Shown here one piece after another: positions 19,060 through 28,825 of a stretch of DNA of 64,000 bases. The stretch covers positions 62,001 through 126,000 of the forward strand of contig JADKJB010000015.1 in NCBI GenBank assembly GCA_016722525.1. The letters are read 5' to 3'. This DNA comes from Bacteroidota bacterium (lineage in GTDB: Bacteria; Bacteroidota; Bacteroidia; AKYH767-A; OLB10). A program made the position numbers and the translations under genes. The notes beneath the pieces are model-generated. The model made no database searches, was not told the origin of the DNA, and worked only from the letters and a program-made list of their open reading frames with translations. Numbering within the stretch: position 1 is the first letter of the stretch; each line of letters starts with the position of its first letter.

Positions 19060-20637
19060 ATGAAATTTACTCCATTTAAATTAACTATCTTTTTTTGCAT
19101 TCAATTTTTTCTTGTTAGCACCTCCTATTCCCAGCTCTCCAAAAACTGGTACAACGAAGATCCCGACAAGGATCGTTTTGCGGGTGTGAGTTCAGATGTT
19201 ACTTATGAGAGTTTACTGAAAGATAGAAAATCAACTACAGTTATTGTTGCAGTGATTGATGGAGGAACTGAAGTTGATCACCCTGATTTGGCCGACAACA
19301 TTTGGGTGAATGAGGATGAGATTGCCGATAATGGTATTGATGATGATAAAAATGGCTATGTAGATGATGTTCATGGCTGGAATTTTATTGGAGGAAAAAA
19401 TGGTGATGTAGGTCCGGACAATGTTGAATCTACCAGAATTTATAAAAAATACAAACCACTTTTCGAAGGCAAGAGTACTTCCGGTTTAACCGCTGAACAA
19501 AAGCTGCAATATGCCCTTTATAAAAAAGCCAAAGCCAGCATGGAAAAAGATTTGAAGCAAGCTCAGGAAGGATTAAAATCCTACGAGCCTTTTAAAAAAC
19601 AATTGGATGATTTGAAACTTGCCATGGGAAAAGAAAATTTCACAGGAGAAGATGTGGAAAAATACCAAACAACCGACAAGGATATGCAAAAACTACTTCC
19701 AAGTATTGTATCTGCAATGAAAGGCGGAGTGACTTTTGAAGAAATTTACAAGCCATTTAACGATGGGTATAAACAATTTTACAGTCAGGTGAATTACCAT
19801 TTAAATCCTGAATTCGAATCCCGGCAAATTGTTGGTGATAATTATGAAGATTATACTAATAAATACTATGGCAACAACCAACTAGAGGGGCCTGATGGTG
19901 ATCATGGAACTCATGTGGCAGGAATTATTGGTGCAATTAGAAATAACAACATAGGAATGAAAGGTATTGCCAATGATGTTAAAATTATGGTAGTCCGTGT
20001 TGTGCCTGATGGGGATGAACGTGACAAGGATGTTGCCAATGCTATTCGGTATGCTGCCGACAATGGAGCAAAGGTGATCAACATGAGTTTTGGTAAGAAC
20101 TTTTCGCCAAGTAGAAAATATGTTGAAGAAGCAATTAAGTATGCTGCTGACAAAGATGTTGTGATGGTACATGGAGCAGGAAATGATGGTGCAAACCTGG
20201 ACAAAGGAGGCAATTTTCCAACCCCCTACTACGAAGCAACTAATAAAAGAGAAACCGCCTGGATTGAAGTTGGTGCCATTTCATCCTCCGGGGATGTGGC
20301 TTACTTTTCAAATTATGGTGCAAAGACAGTTGATGTGTTAGCGCCCGGTGTGAGTATTTATTCAACAGTCCCTGATGGAAAATATGATTTTCATGATGGC
20401 ACCAGCATGGCCGCTCCGGTAGTTGCCGGTATGGCTGCAATGATCAGATCTTATTTTCCATCCCTCTCGGCATCTCAGGTTCGAACGATAATTATGAATT
20501 CCTCTATAAAAATGCCTATAAAAACTAAAAAGCCGGGAAGCAAAAAGAAAGTAAAGTATACTAAGCTTTGTGTTTCAGGTGGAATTGTAAATGCTTACAG
20601 AGCGGTGAAAGTGGCAGAGGAGGTTAGTGGTAAGTAG
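19060..20637 (+). CDS. Subtilisin-like S8 serine peptidase, exported
   Basis: 525 residues with a signal peptide (MKFTPFKLTIFFCIQFFLVS). The catalytic triad is D67 (VAVIDGGTEVDH), H282 (GDHGTHVAG) and S449 (DGTSMAAP), with N375 of GAGND as oxyanion residue. About 190 residues rich in Lys and Glu separate Asp and His; this insertion is helical in appearance and typical of Bacteroidota S8 peptidases. There is no T9SS sorting domain, so it is likely periplasmic. The 3' codons (GAGGTTAGTGG) merge into a short GGTTAGTG repeat. Confidence 0.93.
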   Translation: MKFTPFKLTIFFCIQFFLVSTSYSQLSKNWYNEDPDKDRFAGVSSDVTYESLLKDRKSTTVIVAVIDGGTEVDHPDLADNIWVNEDEIADNGIDDDKNGYVDDVHGWNFIGGKNGDVGPDNVESTRIYKKYKPLFEGKSTSGLTAEQKLQYALYKKAKASMEKDLKQAQEGLKSYEPFKKQLDDLKLAMGKENFTGEDVEKYQTTDKDMQKLLPSIVSAMKGGVTFEEIYKPFNDGYKQFYSQVNYHLNPEFESRQIVGDNYEDYTNKYYGNNQLEGPDGDHGTHVAGIIGAIRNNNIGMKGIANDVKIMVVRVVPDGDERDKDVANAIRYAADNGAKVINMSFGKNFSPSRKYVEEAIKYAADKDVVMVHGAGNDGANLDKGGNFPTPYYEATNKRETAWIEVGAISSSGDVAYFSNYGAKTVDVLAPGVSIYSTVPDGKYDFHDGTSMAAPVVAGMAAMIRSYFPSLSASQVRTIIMNSSIKMPIKTKKPGSKKKVKYTKLCVSGGIVNAYRAVKVAEEVSGK

Positions 20638-20670
20638 GTTAGTAGGTTAGTGGGTTAGTGGGTTAGTGGT
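20620..20670. repeat. GGTTAGTG microsatellite at the subtilase 3' end
   Basis: Tandem GTTAGTGG/GTTAGTAG octamers begin inside the last codons of the subtilase gene and continue past its stop. The same octamer, in complement, forms the tract at 44221-44314. Confidence 0.75.
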
Positions 20671-20771
20671 GATTGTAGTTTGATATTCTGTTTGGAAGCA
20701 ACTTAAACAGGTTCTGAGTCGTCTGCTAGGAGTTAACCTTTATTTTTTTTACCTTTTTAAATCTAACCACT

Positions 20772-22562
20772 ATGAAAAATTCTCTTGTTTTAAGGGCCGG
20801 AACTTTAATTGTATTCTTGTTCGCACTATTTACCGCATGTGAAAATGGGGTTGACTTTATTGAAGATGGTCCAACAGCATCAGGAACCAAACTTTCAACC
20901 AACCTTTCGGGAATAGTAACCAATGAAAACGGCGATCCTGCATCAGGAGTTTTGGTTTCTGTAGATGGTAATTCAGCTATAACAAATGCATTCGGAATAT
21001 ATATTTTTGAAGATATAAAGGTAAATAAAGACAGGTTTGTTGTAATCGCCAAACGTCCCGGTTATTTTGATGCTATTAAGGCTGTTACATTTATAAAAGG
21101 AAGTAAATGTCAATATGCAAATTTGAATTTGATCGTTAAGTCACTTGCGGGGAATTTCCTTTCTGCCAATGGTGGAACCATAACCATGACAAATGGATCG
21201 AGCTTAACCTTTCCTCCAGCTTCAATAGTTGATGCTTCTGGAAGCTTATACAATGGCAATGTAAATGTTTACGCAGTGCATATCAATCAGGATACACCTG
21301 ATTTTTCATCAAAAATTCCGGGTGGTGATTTAAGGGCAAAAGATGTTTCAGGACAGGACAAAATACTGGAAACATACGGCATGATGAAAACAGAACTGGT
21401 GGGATCCGGCGGACAAAAACTCAATATAGCTCCACAGAAAAAGGCGACTATAAATTTTGCGATCGCTGCTTCACAGTTATCATCAGCAACAGCTACAATT
21501 CCACTTTGGTATTTTGATGAATCCAAAGCATTGTGGATGGAAGAAGGAATTGCAGTAAAAACGGGGAATATGTTCACCGGAGATGTTGCTCATTTTAGCT
21601 GGTGGAATTGCGACTATCCGATGCAAATGAGCACTATTCAGGGAATTGTTGTTGATTGCATAGGAAATCCTTTGGGAAATATCACAGTATTATTTAATGC
21701 GGGATTAACGCTCACAACAAACAGTCAGGGACAGTATCTGGCACAATGGCCCAACTCTGTGTTGCTCTCTGCTCAAGTGCTTTCAAGTATGAATCCCGGA
21801 TTAAATGCCAACAGTAACATTGTTCAAGCTGGTCCATTTTTAGTAAATTCAACCAATACAATTCCGGATTTGATTGTACCTTGTACAACATCTCGTATAA
21901 AAGGTGTCTTAAAAGACTGCAATGGAAACCCGGTTTCAGGATTTGTAATGATAACCGGAACACAATTGCCAATGGTCAGTTATTGTGTATTAGGCATTAT
22001 AGATTTACAAGTTTTGCCCTCCTTACCCATAAATATTCTGGCCTATGTCAGAAATTTTTCCGGTGCAACTTCAACTATATCCGGTACTGCCGGACAAACA
22101 GTAAACATTGGAAACGTTACTGTTTGTGATGTTGATCAACAAAGTACTATCATCATCAATGGAGATGGATATAACAATCAAAAATTCATCATAGACACCA
22201 CTTCAACCAACACCATTTTTTCTCCTACTCAACCATCGACAGGGATCATAATTTCGGGCTACACTATTCCTTCCAATAAACAATGTTTGTTACAAATCGA
22301 TTTTTGTGGCGCCGGTTCAGGAGTTTTCCCATTAGGTCCAACCTTAAGTTGCAACAGTGACATATCCATGATTTTAGATGGAGTTGCCTACTACCCGGAT
22401 GATGCCAACAGTACCAACGACTTTATTTCTGTGATGGAATATGGAAGCACCAATGAGATAATCAAAGGCACCTTTTTTACCCATCTTGCCCGTGTTGATA
22501 CTTCCAGTGGTTCCATTCCAATAACTATGTCGGGAACTTTTATGGTTCCAAGAAGGCATTAA
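20772..22562 (+). CDS. Large lipoprotein with carboxypeptidase-regulatory-like domain
   Basis: 596 residues. A lipoprotein signal ends in the lipobox FTAC (C23), so it is anchored to a membrane, probably the outer one. Residues ~45-105 (SGIVTNENGDPASGVLVSVDG, then KRPGYFDAIKAVTF) form a carboxypeptidase-D regulatory-like beta-sandwich. Further similar modules follow (GIVVDCIGNPLGNITV and GVLKDCNGNPVSGFV). There is no T9SS domain. Ligand unknown. Monocistronic, with a strong terminator. Confidence 0.75.
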   Translation: MKNSLVLRAGTLIVFLFALFTACENGVDFIEDGPTASGTKLSTNLSGIVTNENGDPASGVLVSVDGNSAITNAFGIYIFEDIKVNKDRFVVIAKRPGYFDAIKAVTFIKGSKCQYANLNLIVKSLAGNFLSANGGTITMTNGSSLTFPPASIVDASGSLYNGNVNVYAVHINQDTPDFSSKIPGGDLRAKDVSGQDKILETYGMMKTELVGSGGQKLNIAPQKKATINFAIAASQLSSATATIPLWYFDESKALWMEEGIAVKTGNMFTGDVAHFSWWNCDYPMQMSTIQGIVVDCIGNPLGNITVLFNAGLTLTTNSQGQYLAQWPNSVLLSAQVLSSMNPGLNANSNIVQAGPFLVNSTNTIPDLIVPCTTSRIKGVLKDCNGNPVSGFVMITGTQLPMVSYCVLGIIDLQVLPSLPINILAYVRNFSGATSTISGTAGQTVNIGNVTVCDVDQQSTIIINGDGYNNQKFIIDTTSTNTIFSPTQPSTGIIISGYTIPSNKQCLLQIDFCGAGSGVFPLGPTLSCNSDISMILDGVAYYPDDANSTNDFISVMEYGSTNEIIKGTFFTHLARVDTSSGSIPITMSGTFMVPRRH

Positions 22563-22584
22563 CAATAAAAAAACTGCCATTATA

Positions 22585-22619
22585 TTTCCCTGCCGTTTCT
22601 TAAAAAAATGGCAGGGAAA
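22585..22619. terminator. Bidirectional terminator between convergent genes
   Basis: Arms TTTCCCTGCC (22585-22594) and GGCAGGGAAA (22610-22619) pair perfectly; A runs and T runs flank both sides. It serves the lipoprotein gene (+) and may also serve the gene at 22659 (-). Confidence 0.85.
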
Positions 22620-22658
22620 AAATTTTAACTTCTTGAGTCTGCACCCTACTTGTTGGTT

Positions 22659-23597
22659 TTATTTTCCTGTATAAAAATAATGCTGTATTTTAAGAAAAAG
22701 TTCCGGATAAGATCGGGCATAGGACTTTCCGGCAACAAGCCATGCCATTGATACATCGAACCTGGTATTGGCATTAAGAATTAACTGAAATCCGGGTCTC
22801 ACATCAAGCACACTACCTGATAAAAGGGCATCAGCACCGATTACATTTACCGCTTCTCCATTTTGTTTTAACGTTACCTGCTCATATTCTTTACCTAAAA
22901 ATTCACAATAAATATTTAATCCGGGCTGCTTGTAACTCTTCATTTTAAGTGGAAATATCTGATAGCCCATTGAAAAAGCATACGACCATGCATTACCTGA
23001 TGTAATTTCACTACTTGTAGATTTTTCGGTGTATTTGAAAGGATGAATATACCCGATAGTAGTAGAATGAGCGAACCTTTTAATCAACTGTGTAAAAACA
23101 ATCCCTCCACCCAAACCTGAATTATCTCCCATCAAATCAGGCTCTGCTTCATCGTGAGCGGTTGTTGCAACTGCCAGTTGTCCATAAGCAGCCAGTCGCA
23201 CATGTTTCTTAGTTCCATCCAAAGTAAAAATTCTGTATTTAGAATATAAATTTACTCCTTCAAAACGCATATCGTATTCACGACCTCTGGTTGCATTATG
23301 GCTATGCACACTTTGACCATTTCCATCTTCACTGAATAACTCTTTAGGTAATTTAGAATCATGATGATTAGATGCGCTAGCCATCACATTAACCATTAGT
23401 CGGGCACTAACCCCATACATTAAAGAAAGCCCGGTCCAATAGCGAGGAGTACCTAATTCACTATAATTATTTGCTGCCAATCTGACTCCTAACACTCCTT
23501 TAGGTAAATTACTGGCAGGCTCTGTATGGATAAATAACTCCTGCGCAGTGACAGCAGTAAAGTTTAACAACAAACATAGAAGCAGCAGTGGTTTCAT
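22659..23597 (-). CDS. Outer-membrane barrel protein, partner of an HMA-domain protein
   Basis: 312 residues with a signal peptide (MKPLLLLCLLLNFTAVTAQ) and many amphipathic strands (VLGVRLAANNYSE, WTGLSLMYGVSARLMVNVMAS, GVNLYSKYRIF, RFDVSMAWLVAG). The histidine-containing loops SNHHDSK and SVHSHNATRG could bind metal. Its start overlaps the stop of the upstream HMA gene by 4 bp, so the two are translationally coupled and probably act together, possibly in heavy-metal handling. That role is inference. Confidence 0.68.
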   Translation of the reverse strand: MKPLLLLCLLLNFTAVTAQELFIHTEPASNLPKGVLGVRLAANNYSELGTPRYWTGLSLMYGVSARLMVNVMASASNHHDSKLPKELFSEDGNGQSVHSHNATRGREYDMRFEGVNLYSKYRIFTLDGTKKHVRLAAYGQLAVATTAHDEAEPDLMGDNSGLGGGIVFTQLIKRFAHSTTIGYIHPFKYTEKSTSSEITSGNAWSYAFSMGYQIFPLKMKSYKQPGLNIYCEFLGKEYEQVTLKQNGEAVNVIGADALLSGSVLDVRPGFQLILNANTRFDVSMAWLVAGKSYARSYPELFLKIQHYFYTGK

Positions 23598-24127
23598 AAA
23601 ATTATAACATTATAAACTTCACGAAAGTTTTTATCCTCACAGCCCGTACCTGATTCACTTATTGTTTTTGCATACTTCGAAAATTCACGAACTTGCATAT
23701 AATCCTTATCAATAACTTGAAGATTTATAAATCCCGTAAAGGCCGAATTTTCGCTATTAATGATTTGATAAGAAATACCTCCATAATTGAGACATTTATT
23801 GGAGGATTGATTCATAAAAGCCATATTAACTCTTACAATAAGAAACCGGGTTGAAAAACCTGCATCGAATACCTTTTTAATAACTTCTGCATATGAGACT
23901 GTTGAGTTTGGTTTAAATGTGATGGTAGCTGATGTATTTTCCAAATCCATGGTAATTTCTTCAATAAAAGTCAGCTTTTTTAAAGAATTTTCAACTCCCC
24001 TGCTGCATAGCGGACAAGTGAGACCATCTAAACCCAAAGAAATAGATACAACCTGTGAAAAAGAGCTGGCAGCAATACAGTTAAAGAAAGAAAATGCTAT
24101 AAAAGCAATCAGGTTTTTAAAGGGCAT
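23594..24127 (-). CDS. Exported heavy-metal-associated (HMA) domain protein
   Basis: 177 residues with a signal peptide (MPFKNLIAFIAFSFFNCIAAS). Residues ~28-100 form an HMA domain with the metal-binding motif GLTCPLCSRGVENSL, a CxxC variant of the usual GMTCxxC. The C-terminal ~75 residues have no recognised domain. It is probably periplasmic and may hand a metal such as Cu to the barrel encoded by the overlapping next gene (ATGA overlap). No metal ATPase or regulator is nearby. Confidence 0.8.
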   Translation of the reverse strand: MPFKNLIAFIAFSFFNCIAASSFSQVVSISLGLDGLTCPLCSRGVENSLKKLTFIEEITMDLENTSATITFKPNSTVSYAEVIKKVFDAGFSTRFLIVRVNMAFMNQSSNKCLNYGGISYQIINSENSAFTGFINLQVIDKDYMQVREFSKYAKTISESGTGCEDKNFREVYNVIIL

Positions 24128-24271
24128 TTGACAATTTATTCATTGTTTGATTTAAAGAAATTTAAACATGTTTAAGGTTACATTATTCACAATATGACCT
24201 AAATCATTACTTTTAATTAACCAAAATCAGTTCTTTGCAGCAAATATCATAAATACAAATGATCTAAAGTT

Positions 24272-25093
24272 ATGAAAATTAAGAAAATTCTTTCACCGGT
24301 TGATTTCTCAGTGAACTCATTGAATGCTTTAAAGTATGCTGCCGACTTTGCCAGAAGTTCAGGAGCAACACTTTTCGTTCTTCATGTCAGCGACCCTGAT
24401 TCATTAATCAATGACCTTAAAGGAAATCTTTCGCCTGAACATATGCTGGATCTGCTAAAAAAAGAGCCATTTTTACAGGGTGTTAAATTTAACACCATTT
24501 TAAAAAAGGGTAATATCTCAAATTTGATTTTAGAAGAATCCCGAAGAAACGATATTGACCTGGTAGTGATGGGTACCCAAGGAGCCGGAAACATGATAAG
24601 AACCTTGGTGGGAACAAACACCACTAAGGTGGTTGAAAAGTCAGAATGTGCGGTATTGGCGGTCCCTCTGGAAGCAACCTATTCATCTATAAAAAAAGTA
24701 GTTTTAGCAGTTGACCTTGAGCACAGGTCCGATCACCTTATTGAAGATCTGGTAAATACAGTTAAAATTCAACAATCCGCTGTCTTGCTGGTTTATGTAG
24801 GGGTTGATAAAGAGGGTCATTTTGAGAGGGATCTGGAAAAACTAACTGATGAGATGAAATCAAGAACCGCTTATAGTAAAATTCTGTGCAAAGTTATCCA
24901 CTCCGATAATTTCCCGGGAGATCTGGAGGGCTATGCCTTAGATATTGAGGCTGATATATTGGTTATGATTACCCATCACAGAGGCGTATTTGAAGCTATT
25001 TTTGACCCCAGTGAAACTCAACTTTATGCCTATCATACTACTATTCCTTTGATGGTAATTCCTATGCACAAAAAACCGGTTTTCTTTTTGTAA
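24272..25093 (+). CDS. Tandem universal stress protein (UspA family)
   Basis: 273 residues, two consecutive Usp domains (about 1-140 and 146-273). The first has the ATP-binding-type motif MGTQGAGNMIRTLVGTNTTKVV. The second is diverged (ITHHRGVFEAIFDPSETQ) and lacks the glycine loop. Cytoplasmic stress-response protein. It is divergent from the HMA operon across a 144-bp gap in which I see no clear promoter consensus. Confidence 0.9.
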   Translation: MKIKKILSPVDFSVNSLNALKYAADFARSSGATLFVLHVSDPDSLINDLKGNLSPEHMLDLLKKEPFLQGVKFNTILKKGNISNLILEESRRNDIDLVVMGTQGAGNMIRTLVGTNTTKVVEKSECAVLAVPLEATYSSIKKVVLAVDLEHRSDHLIEDLVNTVKIQQSAVLLVYVGVDKEGHFERDLEKLTDEMKSRTAYSKILCKVIHSDNFPGDLEGYALDIEADILVMITHHRGVFEAIFDPSETQLYAYHTTIPLMVIPMHKKPVFFL

Positions 25094-25279
25094 ACCAGTT
25101 TAACATTTAACGTTTTTCTTTCAACGTTTTTCAAAGTAAATTTCGGAAATTAATAAGAAATTATTAATTTCACAGAATTCAAAGCAATATTTATAAAATT
25201 CCTGCAATTCAAAATTGCGGCCAAAAGTAAATTTTTTAAGTATTGAATAATATTCCTTCTCATCATCAATAAGTCCATT

Positions 25280-27249
25280 ATGAAAAAAGTTTTACTACTC
25301 ACTGTGTTAGTACTCACCACACTTTTACAAGTAAAAGGACAAATATTAACTACCCCTATTTTGAAGATTTTGAAACAGGTGCTCCAGGTTGGGTTGCCAG
25401 CTACATGGATCCGAATTCTCAATGGCAATTGGGTTTACCTAATTATGGGGCAACAACAGGTGCGCATTCAGGAACCAACAGCTGGGATGTGAACCTTGAT
25501 ACCAATTATGCTAACAATGCAAATTGTCAGCTGATGAGTCCCGGTTTTAATTTTAGCAATGCAACAGGAATAAAGGTTTCCTTTTGGCAGAACAATAATA
25601 CTGAACAAAATTGGGATGGCGTTATCCTTCAATACACTGTCGATACTACCTTGGGACAATGGATAACCATTGGCACATTGAACGATCCCAGTGGTATAAA
25701 TTGGTATAATTCAACCTTAATACAATCTGCTGGTATAGAAGCTTGGTCTGGAAATACCGGCGGCTGGATTAAATCCAGCATTATAGTCCCAAATTTCGCC
25801 GGCACATCTGATGTATGGTTTAGGTTTTCATTTATCGCTGATCCAAATGTAGTTTTAGACGGTTTTTCATTGGATGATTTTTCAGTTGAAGAAGCAGCAA
25901 TTAATATAATCAGTGGAACACTCTATACAGATTCAAATTCAAATGGAGTTATTGATACAGGTGATGTACCTTTTGTAAATGTACCTGTAAATTGCAATTC
26001 AGTAAATGGCACCAATTTCGTTACAACAGATTCAAACGGCAATTACTCATTTGTTGTTGACTCTGGAATCGTATACACTATAAGCCCACAAAATCCAATA
26101 TACACCACTTTAACTCCAAATTTTCTGAATGTTACATTTAACGGAACTAATCAAACGAGCCTTTATAATGACTTTTTATTGGGTATAATTCCAGGAGTAA
26201 TTGAAGTTGGAGTTAACGCAACCAGTTGGGGAGTGCGGCCTGGATTTATTCATAATTTGTACATCAATTATGCTAACAATGGAACTACCATTACATCAGG
26301 TTCAATTCAATTATTTTATGATACTTCTTTTACTATTCTCAATACTACAGTTCCTTATACAGTAAATGGACCGAATGCAATAGAATTTCAATATACCAAT
26401 TTGATTCCCGGCGAAAGCAGAAATCTATATTGTACCTTCTTTTGTAGATTCAACACTTGCTGTTGGAGTCTTAACAAATTCAACTGTTATTATAAATCCT
26501 ACTACCGGTGACACACTACCCACAAACAATCGTGATACGTTAAATATTATTTCCACTAATTCATTTGACCCCAATGATAAACAAGTTTATCCTTTAGGCG
26601 ACTTAACAACAACCCAAGTTGACAATGGAATAGATTTAAGTTATACCATCAATTTTCAAAATACCGGAACTGCTGAAGCATATCACGTGAACATTTATGA
26701 TCAACTTGATGTTGATCTTGATTTGAATTCTTTAATTGTCACTGGAAGTAGTCATCCTGTTACATCTTGGAATGTGGATGGAAATAGAATGTTGCACTTC
26801 TCTTTTGCAAACATCAACCTACCTGATTCCGGCACCAACGAACCCGCCAGTCATGGATTCATCAGATACAAAATCAGACCACTAACATTCTTAACTATAG
26901 GAAATACAATTACTAATGAAGCTGCTATTTATTTTGATAATAATTTACCTGTAATTACCAACAGTACCACGAACGAAATTGTTGTTCCTTCTGGAATAAA
27001 TGAAATTAGTACCACTTTGATCTTGTCTTATACCCCAATCCAAATTCAGGAAATTTCTTTGTTGGAACAGATAAGTCTTTTACTAACTGGCAAATTGTAA
27101 ATACTATTGGTCAGGTGGTTCAATCAGGGACAGCAAATACTACTGAAAGCATCATTGAAATGCATACAGAGCACCTTCCAAATGGAATTTATCTTGTACG
27201 AATGTTTGGAAACAAGGGAGAAAAATCAGGGACTTTCCTGAAAAAGTAA
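25280..27249 (+). CDS. Secreted surface protein with T9SS sorting domain, three frame breaks
   Basis: Reconstructed as one gene of ~655 residues. It has a signal peptide (MKKVLLLTVLVLTTLLQVKGQ) and a MAM/cleaved-adhesin-like sandwich (YFEDFETG, SWDVNLDTNYANNANCQLMSPG). A carboxypeptidase-like module (LYTDSNSNGVIDTGDVPF) is followed by the SFDPNDKQVYPLGD segment of DUF7619 domains. A T9SS type A sorting domain (NWQIVNTIGQVVQSG, LPNGIYLVRMFG) ends the protein. Frames change near 25345, 26440 and 27050; each join restores a sensible domain. The N-terminal half is a paralogue of the gene at 27673. Confidence 0.75.
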
Positions 27250-27266
27250 TAGAATTTTTTTTTTTT

Positions 27267-27305
27267 ACCGGATGGGAATAAATCTATTTCTGTCCGGTTT
27301 TTTTA
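27267..27305 (+). terminator. Terminator after the T9SS cargo gene
   Basis: Arms ACCGGA and TCCGGT enclose a 20-nt loop and are followed by a T run. Confidence 0.7.
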
Positions 27306-27672
27306 TTTATTCTTTGATCCTGCTTTAAAATCAAAAGTAATTTTGAGGATCAAACACTACCTGCTCCTCGTCTCAGGCATTGTGGATTGAGGAATTATGC
27401 CAACAGCCTCAAGAAAAGGCTGAAACAATGCTTACTGAAAGCAACCTTGAGAATGGTGTTCATCCTTCAGGGCTTAGGCTTAATTGAGATAAATGGTCTC
27501 TTAAAGCTGATTATTGGCAAGTAACTTTCTAATACTTTAGACTGAATTTGCTGCTCGAGAACAACAATACCATTCAATCATGTAACACTCCTATCCTTTT
27601 TTAATACTTTCACTTTGATTTATTTCAGTTTGACGACCTGAACTTCCTCCAACCTATCTAACCCACAATCTC
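27306..27672. other. 367-bp gap without recognised content
   Basis: No reading frame of note, no terminator beyond 27305 and no repeat shared with other parts of the window. It presumably contains the promoter of the gene at 27673. Confidence 0.4.
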
Positions 27673-28512
27673 ATGAAAAAATATTTACTTATTTCAATCG
27701 TATTAATTTCTATTCTGACCAGACTGAATGCACAAAATAATCCAATCCCCTATTTTGAAAATTTTGAAAATGGCCTCGCAGGCTGGAGTACATCTGACAA
27801 TGGACAAGGGACATCATGGGAATTAGGTTCACCAACAATAGGATTTACACAAGGGGCCTATTCCGGAAGTAACTGCTGGGATGTAAATTTGAATTCAGGA
27901 TATCAAAATAATGCCAATTGTAATTTACTATCTCCGGTATTTGACTTTACTTTTGCATCTCAGGTAAAAATCTCTTTTTTCACACATTATCGAACTGAAT
28001 ATCTATGGGATTATCTTACTGTACAGTACACAGTTGATAACGGAGATAACTGGATATTTTTACCATTCCCCTATCTCGCTAATCCGGATGGTATGACTCC
28101 AAAATGGATAGAGACTTCACTTTTTGTGAATGATCTTTACGGTAATCCTTCAGTACAATTTCGATTTACATTTATATCCGATGGCAGCACAATTCACGAT
28201 GGTTATTCCATTGATGATTTCCGGATTGAATCGGATCCTTTGTCTGCTCCTACACTAAGTTCAAATGATGATTTGTTTACTGTTTATCCGAATCCTTCGA
28301 GTGGTGAAGTGAATATCAATTTCACAAAATCAAATTCACCAAATGCCACCATCACTTTATTTGATATTGCAGGGAAAGCCATATTTTCAAAACCAGTTGC
28401 TAATTCATCCGGTTACAATTTACAGGTTTCCAGTTTAAATAAGGGATCCTACACCGTAGTATTTAGCGATGCCGATGCTTTGATAGTAAAAAAACTGGTT
28501 GTGGTTCAATAA
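27673..28512 (+). CDS. Secreted adhesin-like protein with T9SS type A sorting domain
   Basis: Intact, 279 residues. Signal peptide (MKKYLLISIVLISILTRLNAQ), then one MAM/cleaved-adhesin-like sandwich over about residues 25-185 (YFENFENGLAGW, CWDVNLNSGYQNNANCNLLSP, SIDDFRIE). The C-terminal T9SS sorting domain follows (FTVYPNPSSGEVNI, ITLFDIAGKAIF, KKLVVVQ). The sandwich closely resembles that of the gene at 25280, so the two arose by duplication with loss of the middle modules here. Likely cell-surface; ligand unknown. Confidence 0.87.
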   Translation: MKKYLLISIVLISILTRLNAQNNPIPYFENFENGLAGWSTSDNGQGTSWELGSPTIGFTQGAYSGSNCWDVNLNSGYQNNANCNLLSPVFDFTFASQVKISFFTHYRTEYLWDYLTVQYTVDNGDNWIFLPFPYLANPDGMTPKWIETSLFVNDLYGNPSVQFRFTFISDGSTIHDGYSIDDFRIESDPLSAPTLSSNDDLFTVYPNPSSGEVNINFTKSNSPNATITLFDIAGKAIFSKPVANSSGYNLQVSSLNKGSYTVVFSDADALIVKKLVVVQ

Positions 28513-28543
28513 TATTTACCGTCTAGAAATTATTCAATTCCCA

Positions 28544-28825
28544 CTTAGCGCCTTCGCGCCTTTGCGTGACAATCCTGTGGCCTCACGCGAAGACACTAAG
28601 ACGCTAAGTTTTTAGTATCTCGGATCACACACCGTTTCCAGCATCTCCACCACCTTTCCTTTGCGCCTTTGCGTGACAATCCTGTGGCCTCACGCGAAGA
28701 CGCTAAGACGCTAAGTTTTTAGTATCGCGGATCACACACCGTTTCCAGCATCTCCACCACCTTTCCTTTGCGCCTTTGCGTGACAATCCTTTAGACTCAC
28801 GCAAAGACGCTAAGGCGCTAAGGTT
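28544..28825. repeat. Three palindromic units with duplicated dnaE 3' ends (107-bp period)
   Basis: A GC-rich palindrome of the CGCCTTTGCGTGA...TCACGC type starts at 28544 and recurs twice. Between copies lie degenerate tails of the neighbouring dnaE gene: on the minus strand they read VVEMLETVCDPRY-stop, against LARLETLSDPRY-stop in the gene. The three stops lie at 28612-28614, 28719-28721 and 28826-28828, exactly 107 bp apart. The palindrome family also occurs at 35797-35861. Confidence 0.9.
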
